Positions 43,212-49,648 are shown, numbered from the stretch's first letter. The stretch is 59,268 nt of DNA from UBA12068 sp964452415 (GCA_964452415.1 CAYVME010000002.1:1-59268), one strand, 5' to 3'. The notes: generated by a model not told the origin, from the letters alone. A program made the numbers and translations.

Positions 43212-43505
43212 ATGAACACGGAATCAACATACAATGATGTGAAGAATCCCGGAGAACGCGATGCTGCAATGAGGCTCAACTTGCAAATAAGGGCTGAGCT
43301 TCAAAAAAAGCCTTCTCTGCCATTTGAGGTTAAAACAAGTGCCCCTCAGTTCACTGAGAAAGCGGAAAAGTTAGTCCGCAATGACTGGCGCAAGGATGCC
43401 AGCATTGAGTTCTCATTCAACGCCGAAAAGGAGGAAGTGACCGCCACAGTCACTCCAATAGCGCCAAAAAAGAATGAGGATGAAAAAGAGAAAGAAACAC
43501 AGTAG
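43212..43505 (+). CDS. Small charged soluble protein in an autonomous unit, unknown function
   Basis: 97 aa from the ATG at 43212, chosen for its GGAGGCAGGAC ribosome binding site; the open frame continues upstream through the promoter and is not real there. It is hydrophilic, with a helical first half (RDAAMRLNLQIRAELQ), a central KAEKLVRNDWRKD stretch and a very charged C-terminus (KKNEDEKEKETQ). No family, signal or membrane helix recognised. Sampled G+C is 45-50%, above that of neighbours. It has its own promoter and a strong terminator, and reads against the flanking GT genes like the gene at 38581. Confidence 0.72.
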   Translation: MNTESTYNDVKNPGERDAAMRLNLQIRAELQKKPSLPFEVKTSAPQFTEKAEKLVRNDWRKDASIEFSFNAEKEEVTATVTPIAPKKNEDEKEKETQ

Positions 43506-43507
43506 AA

Positions 43508-43548
43508 AGAAAGACCCCGCCGAGCAACAGCTCAGCCGGGGTCTTTTT
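43508..43548 (+). terminator. Strong intrinsic terminator
   Basis: A long GC-rich stem (AAAGACCCCG... / ...CGGGGTCTTT, inner GAGC-AACA-GCTC) with a T-run, overlapping the stop of the 97-aa gene. Confidence 0.9.
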
Positions 43549-43617
43549 AATTGCATTTTCACGATCTCATATCCAGCATTTGACTTTATGGACTTTCCGC
43601 TTTAGCTATTTATTTTT

Positions 43618-43658
43618 ATTCGCAATTAGTGGATTGGCATTCATTCGTGGATTAGCAT
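43618..43658. repeat. Dispersed repeat R2, copy 3
   Basis: 41-nt copy, same start ATTCGCAATTAGTGGATT and end TTCGTGGATTAGCAT. It abuts the stop codon of the minus-strand GT2 gene. Confidence 0.85.
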
Positions 43659-44596
43659 CACATCTTTATCACCTCTTTAATATTGTAATTCATTTTTCCT
43701 TGTCCTTTGTAATAATTCTTCAGCATGATGTCGGCAAGAAGGCCGAAAACGAAAAGCTGAATTCCAACAAGCACCAAGAAAATTCCAACCAAGGGCCAAA
43801 TCTTTTCCGAAAGTGATCCCCCGAAGAAAAGTTTTTCAATTGCCATCCAGCCAAGAATCAAAAAACCACCGAATGAGAGGATCATCCCTGTTCCACCAAA
43901 AAGATGGAGTGGTCGGTTTGAATATTTTCGCCAAAACCAAACAGAAATCATGTCCACGACTCCCTTCATGCCTCTTTTCCAATTATATTTAGTCACGCCA
44001 TGAACTCGCGGATGATGAGTCACTTTAACTTCTCCAATTTTGTATCCTTGAAGTTCCAAAATAGCAGGAATGAAACGATGCATTTCTCCAAACAGATCCA
44101 CATCCTTGAAACACTCTTTTTTATATGCCTTAAGAGAACAACCGCTGTCGTGAATTGTGTCGTTGATCAAAACCTTGCGAAGAAGATTGGCCGCTCTGGA
44201 TGCCAAGTGCTTGCTCAAAGTGTCTTTTCTTTGATAGCGCCAGCCAGAAACAACATCAAATCCTTTCCCCATTTCTTCCAGAAGAAGCGGGATATCAGCT
44301 GGATCATTTTGCAAATCACTGTCCATCGTCACAATTATTTCACCCTGAGCTTGCTTGAAACCAGCATCCATGGCAGCAGTTTGCCCAAAATTTTTGCGAA
44401 ACTTGATCAAAATGAGTGGAGAAAGACCCTCGCAATCCTTCACTGTTCCATCTTTCGATCCATCATCAATAAAAATAATTTCAAATGTTTTCCCAAGTTT
44501 CTGACAAGCTTCCACAATCTTTGCATGAAGCTCCCTGACATTCCCTTCCTCATTATACACAGGAGCCACAATTGATAAATACGGTTTTTCACTCAT
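43658..44596 (-). CDS. GT2 polyprenyl-phosphate glycosyltransferase, second paralog
   Basis: 312 aa. Seen: SIVAPVYNEEGNV, FIDDGSKDGT, TMDSDLQNDPADIPLLL, a HDSGCSLKAYKKE block, then two C-terminal membrane helices (about 230-252 and 264-292). It belongs to the same functional class as 14761-15711 and 40811-41779 but is nearer to ArnC/DPM-like enzymes that prepare polyprenyl-phosphate sugars. It is a stand-alone minus gene ending in a R2 repeat. Sugar identity unknown. Confidence 0.89.
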   Translation of the reverse strand: MSEKPYLSIVAPVYNEEGNVRELHAKIVEACQKLGKTFEIIFIDDGSKDGTVKDCEGLSPLILIKFRKNFGQTAAMDAGFKQAQGEIIVTMDSDLQNDPADIPLLLEEMGKGFDVVSGWRYQRKDTLSKHLASRAANLLRKVLINDTIHDSGCSLKAYKKECFKDVDLFGEMHRFIPAILELQGYKIGEVKVTHHPRVHGVTKYNWKRGMKGVVDMISVWFWRKYSNRPLHLFGGTGMILSFGGFLILGWMAIEKLFFGGSLSEKIWPLVGIFLVLVGIQLFVFGLLADIMLKNYYKGQGKMNYNIKEVIKM

Positions 44597-44694
44597 AGCA
44601 TTGAATTAAATAAATTAGATTCTTCTTGACTGATTAATTATAACTTATTTCCAATTTGTGAGCAATATCCAAATCTAGCAGTGGAAAACTCCAC

Positions 44695-44722
44695 TTGTTG
44701 TCTTTTCTATAAGGAGTATAAT
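44695..44722 (+). promoter_or_regulatory. Promoter of the coiled-coil secreted protein gene
   Basis: TTGTTG (44695-44700), 16 nt, TATAAT (44717-44722). The spacer end and -10 region (ATAAGGAGTATAATA) are shared with the promoter at 48088-48116. Confidence 0.6.
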
Positions 44723-44760
44723 AAAAGAAGAATAAAACAGCTCCAAAATAGCGAGTCGAG

Positions 44761-44801
44761 ATTCGCAATTAGTGGATTGGCATTTATTCGTTGATTAGTA
44801 T
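44761..44801. repeat. Dispersed repeat R2, copy 4
   Basis: 41-nt copy in the leader between the promoter at 44695 and the gene at 44826, so it would be transcribed. Confidence 0.85.
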
Positions 44802-44825
44802 AATAATTAAAATAAACAAAAAAAT

Positions 44826-45515
44826 ATGCACAAAAAAATTGCATTGTTCTCGGCGATTGCGATTGCAACCATTCCCTTTGCTCCAGCTTTTGCTGTTGGT
44901 GAGCAAATGACGCAAACAAAAGCCCAAGAAACAAAAGAAGAGAGAATCAAAAACAGAACTTTGGCCATAGAAGAAAAGCAAGAAGCACGATCAGCCAAAG
45001 CACTCCAATTCCAGGATCGAAAAGAGAAAATGGAAGAGGCGAAATGCAAAAACCTTGAAAACAAAATCGCAAACAGAGTCAAGAGATATGAAAACAATGG
45101 AAACATGCTCAGCACAGTGTATGGCAACATGCAGACAAGATTGGCTCGCCTTCTCGAAAGACTAAACACTGCCAAAGCAGACACAGCCAAATTGACAGCT
45201 GACCTTGCGATTTTGGATGGAAAAATTGCCAAACTCAAAACCGACCACGCAACTTTCATGACAACATTGAAAGATTCGCAATCGTTTGTCTGCGGAAGCT
45301 CTGAAGGCGAATTCAAAAACAAACTTGAAGAAGCTAGAAAAGTTCCTGAAATAATCAAACAGGATCGTCAAGACATCAAAGACTTTTTTCAAACAACAAT
45401 CAAAGCTGATCTCAAAGAAATTCGAACGGCTTTAGCCGAGGAGAAAGAAGCAACAGAGCCAGAAGATGATGAAAAAGACAAAGACGAAGCTCCAACCCCT
45501 GTCTCACTTCCATAA
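44826..45515 (+). CDS. Secreted coiled-coil protein, unknown function
   Basis: 229 aa. Seen: a signal peptide (residues 1-23, ending FAPAFA-VG), then highly charged helical sequence with long coiled-coil potential at about 28-85 and 100-145, two Cys (CKN at about 77 and VCGSS at about 158), and an acidic, Pro-rich tail (EPEDDEKDKDEAPTP). No catalytic motif. The layout suggests a periplasmic or surface structural protein. Its promoter resembles that of the SpoIID-domain gene, so both may be expressed together. Confidence 0.75.
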   Translation: MHKKIALFSAIAIATIPFAPAFAVGEQMTQTKAQETKEERIKNRTLAIEEKQEARSAKALQFQDRKEKMEEAKCKNLENKIANRVKRYENNGNMLSTVYGNMQTRLARLLERLNTAKADTAKLTADLAILDGKIAKLKTDHATFMTTLKDSQSFVCGSSEGEFKNKLEEARKVPEIIKQDRQDIKDFFQTTIKADLKEIRTALAEEKEATEPEDDEKDKDEAPTPVSLP

Positions 45516-45527
45516 TTTAAAAAGCGT

Positions 45528-45612
45528 GTCATCCCGGACAGCAGATCCGGGATCCAGGATTCAAAAAGATGGTAGTGCTAAGTTCTGGATTCCGGGTCAA
45601 GCCCGGAATGAC
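45528..45612. repeat. Palindromic repeat R3, full copy
   Basis: An 85-nt imperfect inverted repeat with ends TGTCATCCCGGAC and GCCCGGAATGACA and inner GATCCGGGATCC-type arms. Elements of the form TGTCATCCCGGACTTGATCC are widely scattered in many bacterial genomes; partial copies here are at 46610 and 47869. Confidence 0.8.
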
Positions 45613-45622
45613 AAATAAAAGT

Positions 45623-45656
45623 AGGTTTCTTTTGCGGAAAAAGAAATGTGGAAAAT
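45623..45656 (+). repeat. Repeat R5, copy 1
   Basis: 34 nt identical to the minus strand of 59145-59178, containing the small hairpin TTTCTTTT-GCGG-AAAAAGAAA. It directly follows the R3 palindrome. Confidence 0.85.
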
Positions 45657-45687
45657 CAAAGCCAATAATTAGCATAACTTTATAAAA

Positions 45688-45978
45688 ATGAACAAAACAA
45701 AAAAAATCGTCTTGGTAGTGGTAGCCGTTCTTGTGACCATTTTACTAATTTTCTTGGGATATAAAAAAACAACTGCACCAACAATCGAAACTCCTCAGGC
45801 AGTTCAAAAAACAACAACTCCAAAAACAACTCCGCAAGCAGTCCAGAACAGACCCCCTGAACTTCCTGCAGACAACAAACAAGCAATCGACAGCGAGCTT
45901 CAAGGAATTGACCGAACACTCCAGGAAGCTGACACCGCCCTTTCTGCAGACATGGCAGATGATGAACTTGGACTTTAG
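45688..45978 (+). CDS. Small membrane-anchored protein with TPQAVQ repeats
   Basis: 96 aa. Seen: an N-terminal helix (residues 6-25), a low-complexity Thr/Pro/Gln linker holding two copies of (T)PQAVQ, and an acidic helical tail (DNKQAIDSELQGIDRTLQEADTA). Probably an outward-facing anchored protein; no family recognised. A clear terminator follows. The preceding gap holds repeats R3 and R5. Confidence 0.65.
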   Translation: MNKTKKIVLVVVAVLVTILLIFLGYKKTTAPTIETPQAVQKTTTPKTTPQAVQNRPPELPADNKQAIDSELQGIDRTLQEADTALSADMADDELGL

Positions 45979-46065
45979 TTCATTTGACGAACACATTTCA
46001 CAAAAATTAGCTACTGTCAGGGGAAATTAGGAAAATAAGCCCCTGAACGCCCACAAAGAAGCTAA

Positions 46066-46099
46066 CAAAAAAAATTCAGCACTGTGCTGAATTTTTTTC
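46066..46099 (+). terminator. Intrinsic terminator
   Basis: AAAAAATTCAGCA-CTG-TGCTGAATTTTTT, perfect stem with a T-run, 88 nt after the stop of the 96-aa gene. The sequence in between shows nothing recognisable. Confidence 0.85.
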
Positions 46100-46150
46100 T
46101 TTTATTCCCGCTTTTGACTTTCGACTTTATGTTGTACTTGAAACAAAAAA

Positions 46151-46353
46151 ATGTTAAAATTAAAACATGAATGAGGATGATTTGAAAATATCAGCCTAAT
46201 AAAAGAAGAGTTTGGTGATAAAATTAAACTTAACTTGGTCATAAAAAACAAAGACAACTCAATTGCAAAAATTGAATACGATATAAATTTCAATATTGAC
46301 ATCTATATAAAAATTCAATATAATAGAGAATCATTAAATACAATACTATGTTA
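46151..46353 (+). pseudogene. Remnant gene with two in-frame UGA codons
   Basis: From the ATG at 46151 the frame reads MLKLKHE, UGA, G, UGA, then 56 uninterrupted codons (FENISLIKEEFGDKIKLNLV...) to a TAA. The stop overlaps the start of the next gene (ATGTTAA), the layout of a real operon pair, so this looks like a small gene broken by two TGG-to-TGA-like changes. No product recognised. In-frame readthrough cannot be excluded but is unlikely, since UGA ends many intact genes here. Confidence 0.45.
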
Positions 46354-46542
46354 AAAAGAATTATTTCACATATCAGAAGAAAGGAACCGAAAAAAGAGCC
46401 TGTTGGTTTTTTTGATTTGCCAATTGGCGAACAACAAAAAATAATTCAGAAAGCAGCTGAACTCTCAGCACAGGATCAAAAAAATCTCTTGAAAGAATAC
46501 GAGAAAAAATTTGGAGAACTTCAAACAAATTCTTGCAAATAA
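46348..46542 (+). CDS. Small basic-helical protein, unknown function
   Basis: 64 aa. Seen: a basic N-terminus (LKRIISHIRRKEPKKE) and an amphipathic helical region with many Gln/Lys/Glu (DLPIGEQQKIIQKAAELS). No signal or membrane helix. Its start overlaps the end of the disrupted frame upstream, and a perfect terminator follows 12 nt after the stop. Could be a small nucleic-acid-binding or adaptor protein; no evidence decides. Confidence 0.5.
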   Translation: MLKRIISHIRRKEPKKEPVGFFDLPIGEQQKIIQKAAELSAQDQKNLLKEYEKKFGELQTNSCK

Positions 46543-46553
46543 CAATATTCACA

Positions 46554-46584
46554 AAAAAAATCCGCCTTTAGCGGATTTTTTATT
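46554..46584 (+). terminator. Intrinsic terminator
   Basis: AAAAATCCGC-CTTTA-GCGGATTTTT stem-loop, directly after the 64-aa gene. Confidence 0.88.
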
Positions 46585-46609
46585 TGTACCCTACATCCCA
46601 CACCTTTTT

Positions 46610-46715
46610 TGTCATCCCGGACTTGATCCGGGATCCAAACCTGCTTTCGACTTTCGATTTCTTTGCTTCCCTTTTTCAACTTTTAACTTTCAACTTTATG
46701 GACTTTTTATTTTCC
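46610..46715. repeat. Left direct repeat flanking the wHTH-PRTase gene
   Basis: A GTCATCCCGGACTTGATCC element (R3) followed by a 76-nt block (46640-46715) beginning CCTGCTTTCGACTTTCG and ending TTTTTATTTTCC. The same block, with 3 mismatches, is at 47925-48000 in the same orientation on the other side of the gene. Confidence 0.9.
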
Positions 46716-46741
46716 CGCTTTCCCCTTTCAACTTTTTACGA

Positions 46742-47728
46742 TTACACTTCACTAATCACATCAAATCCCTTGAAGCTTCCCACTACGGAATATCCAATAA
46801 TCTTAACATTCGTACTATGCCCCAATATATTTCTTATTTTACCGGCAGTTTCATTAAGAGTTGCTCCTGATCCAGTTGCATCATCAATAATTAAAATATT
46901 TGATGTTATTTTCTGATTAGGATTAACAGCGATTGTTTTTTGAGCATTTATAATCCTATCTTCCAATTTTCGCAAAGTCTTCTGGGGCACTTTTGTCGCA
47001 CTTGGAATTTTTACAGCAACAATTTCAGGCAATTTCAATTTAAGTCTATTTTTCAAAACATCCAAAAATTGAACTTTGCGATCGATGGTCGGCGGTATAA
47101 AACAAATCATGCCTATCTCATATTTCTCAATCAAATCAAGAATGGCTGGCTTTATTATTGTTGCAATTTCACCAATAATTTCCTTGTTTTGCGAAGATTT
47201 TCCAAGATACACCAACTGACCGAGTTTTGTTTTTCCAAAATGATCCAAATTATAGAAATCACTAAAAAAAACTTCGTTCAGATTCAAATTTCCGGTTGCT
47301 GATAGAATTTTTTTCTTTGCTGACACCAGCCCATTTTTTTTGATTTTCTGCACTGCTTTGATTTTTTCTGCGAGCAACTTTTTTTCTTTTGAAAAATCAA
47401 ACGCATTTTTTTGACACCAAGTCTTAAATCCATCAATTCCCCTTCGTATTTCACCACTAGGAGAAACATAGACATAGTTGTTTTCAATAACTTGGTCGTC
47501 TTCATCAGAAATAATCACACCATCGGAGATTGCTTCATTATACACATAAAAAATCCTGGGTATTTTCCCAGTTTTTTTTATCAATTGCTCATCTAACAAA
47601 ATTAACAAGTGTTTATAAACTGTTTTAGGTGAAACACCGAGCATTTTTACAATTTCCGATGAGCGCATTGGCCCATATTGCTTTATCATTTTTAACACTG
47701 CCTCTGTTTCTTTGGATATAGAATTCAT
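46742..47728 (-). CDS. Winged-helix regulator fused to ComFC-like phosphoribosyltransferase domain
   Basis: 328 aa. Seen: an N-terminal winged helix at about residues 8-60 (MRSSEIVKMLGVSPKTVYKHL), a middle region (about 70-190) with no recognised motif, and a C-terminal PRTase-type domain at about 200-328 with FIPPTIDRKVQFLDVL, QKTLRKLEDRIINAQ and the PRPP loop ILIIDDATGSGAT at 278-290. The layout recalls B. subtilis PurR (winged helix plus PRTase) but the HTH and middle part differ. It is likely a repressor that senses PRPP or a nucleotide. Upstream lies a perfect operator over its own promoter, so it is probably autoregulated. The gene is bracketed by 76-bp direct repeats. Confidence 0.82.
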   Translation of the reverse strand: MNSISKETEAVLKMIKQYGPMRSSEIVKMLGVSPKTVYKHLLILLDEQLIKKTGKIPRIFYVYNEAISDGVIISDEDDQVIENNYVYVSPSGEIRRGIDGFKTWCQKNAFDFSKEKKLLAEKIKAVQKIKKNGLVSAKKKILSATGNLNLNEVFFSDFYNLDHFGKTKLGQLVYLGKSSQNKEIIGEIATIIKPAILDLIEKYEIGMICFIPPTIDRKVQFLDVLKNRLKLKLPEIVAVKIPSATKVPQKTLRKLEDRIINAQKTIAVNPNQKITSNILIIDDATGSGATLNETAGKIRNILGHSTNVKIIGYSVVGSFKGFDVISEV

Positions 47729-47753
47729 AATGTTTATTTAAAATTACACTTAC

Positions 47754-47782
47754 ATTATAACAGGTGAGTATTAACCAGTCAA
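47754..47782 (-). promoter_or_regulatory. Sigma-70 promoter of the wHTH-PRTase gene
   Basis: Minus strand TTGACT (47777-47782), 17 nt, TATAAT (47754-47759), 26 nt before the ATG. Confidence 0.88.
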
Positions 47783-47790
47783 TACTCACC
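47763..47790. promoter_or_regulatory. Perfect 10-bp inverted-repeat operator
   Basis: GGTGAGTATT-N8-AATACTCACC covers the -35 box and spacer of the promoter above. Centre-to-centre spacing of the half sites is 18 bp, suited to a dimeric winged-helix protein binding one DNA face. It very probably serves the regulator encoded just downstream. Confidence 0.82.
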
Positions 47791-47868
47791 CATTGAAGAA
47801 TATCCTGGCTTATTTTAGCCATTTTTTATATCATTTCTGCACCCCTTTTGTTGTATCTGTCTCTCCCG

Positions 47869-48000
47869 TGTCATCCCGGACTTGCCCATCCGCCTCTGGA
47901 AGGATCCAGAATCCAGACCCGCATCCTGCTTTCGACTTTCGATTTCTTTGCTTCCCTCTTTCAACTTTTAACTTTTGACTTTATGGACTTTTTATTTTCC
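47869..48000. repeat. Right direct repeat flanking the wHTH-PRTase gene
   Basis: A variant R3 element (GTCATCCCGGACTTG at its start) followed by the 76-nt block at 47925-48000. The remainder of the 425-nt gap (47791-47868 and 48001-48087) holds AT-rich simple repeats and no gene. Confidence 0.9.
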
Positions 48001-48087
48001 AGCTTTCGACTTTCGATTTTTTTTGTATCTCGATGACTAATTACTAATGACTTGAATTTTGTTTAACTTTCAGCTTTTTCATCCCAC

Positions 48088-48116
48088 TTGTTTGACTTTT
48101 CCATAAGGAGTATAAT
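48088..48116 (+). promoter_or_regulatory. Promoter of the SpoIID-domain gene
   Basis: TTGTTT (48088-48093), 17 nt, TATAAT (48111-48116), with the ATAAGGAGTATAATA stretch shared with 44695-44722. The start codon is 37 nt downstream. Confidence 0.65.
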
Positions 48117-48153
48117 AGAGAGGTCAATAAAATCAAATTAACAAAAATAAAAC

Positions 48154-49629
48154 ATGAGAAAAATCTTAGGACTTATTTTAATAGTTGCATTTTTGACGCC
48201 ATTTTTGTCGTCTTCCCTGACAACAAAGACGCAAGCACAATCAACAGACACATTGCTTGATGACTACACAGCCTATCAGCAATACAAGCAGTACTTGGAT
48301 TACGACAAAAAACAAAAATATGCCGGCTATTTGCGCTACAAAAAAGTTGCAAAATACAGATTCAAAAATGAATCAACCAGAGCAAAATATCAACTGATGC
48401 ATGACAATTATCAGTTGTATCTCTCCGATCCAGTGACCAATGCTCAATTCAAGAAATTGAAAAAGCAATATGTTCGCTATGAAAACTATTTGAACAAATA
48501 TCTCCCCCTTGTTCAATATTCAACCTTCAAGAGCTATAAACGATACAACAAAAAGAAATACAATGCTGGCGCAAATTATGGCACTCAGGAGCATTTGGAT
48601 GGATACAACCGATATTTGGCAGCTCAAGGAGGTGCCAACATGGGATTGGGAGAAGCGGATCTTGGCGGAGGAGCGCTTGGACCAGAAATAGCAATCGGAT
48701 TGGAAAACTATTCCAGAACATATTTGAAAAACAATGATTTTGAAATAACAGCCAAAAGCGCATCGTCGGGCAATCCACTTTCATACAACATTAAAAATGA
48801 AAGTGGAGATATCCTGGCAACCATCGCCGGAAATTCCACAACCAAAGTCAACTACACAACCAACAAGATATTTTCCATTTCAAATTCCATCCCGACTCCA
48901 ATAACCGTTTCAACTGAAATAAGATTTGAAGCTTCTGACAGTGCCAACGACACAGACATTGTCTTTCATTTCAATCGCCCATCGAGCAGTTTTGATGATT
49001 TTCGCAGCAAAATAAAACTGCGATATTACGACGATCCAAATCCCGATAATTCCGACACAATTTGGGCCATCAACACCCTGCCACTGGAGCAATACATTTG
49101 GGGAATGGGCGAAATGGCAGGCACAGGACCAAACAACCACAGCAGAGTCATGACAACCGTTTTTCGAACATACGGCTATTGGAAACTGAAATTCAGCACA
49201 AAATATGCCCTTCAGAGATTCAAAGTCAATGCCACTCCAGGAAACCAATTGTACTATGGCTACGATTGGGAGGTGACGCATTCAGGAATACGCAATGCAG
49301 CTGAAGCCACTGCTGGAAAATTGGTGATGTATGCATCTTCAGGGAAAAATGAAATTGCACTGACACCATACAGTTCTTGGTCAGACGGAAGAACAAGAAG
49401 TTTCGAAGAACGCTGGGGATCAAAAGATTATCCGTGGTGCAAATCAGTGAAAGATCCATATGGAAAAAATTCAAGCAAATCAACAGAAGTTCTTGAGTCC
49501 GATGGAAATCACATGGTTGGCTTGATTGCCAATGGATCACTCAAATTGGCTGGAGACAGCTACAAGTGGGAATGGGACAGAATATTAAGATACTATTTCA
49601 CCAATATCAACATCATCAAAGCCTACTAA
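48154..49629 (+). CDS. Secreted SpoIID/LytB-domain protein with Tyr-rich N-terminus
   Basis: 491 aa. Seen: a signal peptide (residues 1-29), then a basic helical region (about 32-165) in which Tyr recurs every 3-4 residues (YQQYKQYLDYDKKQKYAGYLRY), a short Gly-rich linker, a beta-rich segment at 200-270, and a SpoIID-type domain from about 275 to 491: the LPLEQYIWGMGEMAGTG motif, RVMTTVFRTYGYW, and SSWSDGRTRSFEE. SpoIID relatives cleave denuded glycan strands of peptidoglycan. The canonical Glu of the LPLExYxxGVxxxE pattern is met by the Glu in GMGEM. The Tyr stripe may bind glycan or protein partners. Confidence 0.83.
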   Translation: MRKILGLILIVAFLTPFLSSSLTTKTQAQSTDTLLDDYTAYQQYKQYLDYDKKQKYAGYLRYKKVAKYRFKNESTRAKYQLMHDNYQLYLSDPVTNAQFKKLKKQYVRYENYLNKYLPLVQYSTFKSYKRYNKKKYNAGANYGTQEHLDGYNRYLAAQGGANMGLGEADLGGGALGPEIAIGLENYSRTYLKNNDFEITAKSASSGNPLSYNIKNESGDILATIAGNSTTKVNYTTNKIFSISNSIPTPITVSTEIRFEASDSANDTDIVFHFNRPSSSFDDFRSKIKLRYYDDPNPDNSDTIWAINTLPLEQYIWGMGEMAGTGPNNHSRVMTTVFRTYGYWKLKFSTKYALQRFKVNATPGNQLYYGYDWEVTHSGIRNAAEATAGKLVMYASSGKNEIALTPYSSWSDGRTRSFEERWGSKDYPWCKSVKDPYGKNSSKSTEVLESDGNHMVGLIANGSLKLAGDSYKWEWDRILRYYFTNINIIKAY

Positions 49630-49648
49630 CTTCATTTCGCAAATCAAT

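Noticed and set aside
44000..44575. 191-codon plus-strand frame opposite the GT2 gene
   Set aside because: Antisense to intact GT2 motifs; no initiation signals.
44807..45358. 183-codon minus-strand frame with hydrophobic stretches opposite the coiled-coil gene
   Set aside because: The plus-strand product has a signal peptide, plausible composition and its own promoter; Lys/Glu codons read backwards give Phe/Leu/Ser-rich false membrane segments.
46151..46353. UGA recoded as Trp or Gly
   Set aside because: Intact genes nearby end in UGA (for example the RtcB-like, kinase, GT4 at 15823 and GalE genes), and Trp is encoded by TGG throughout, so the standard bacterial code is in use.
45600..48000. 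CRISPR array suggested by repeated GACTTT-type units
   Set aside because: Units are irregular in length, have no constant spacer size and no cas gene is present.
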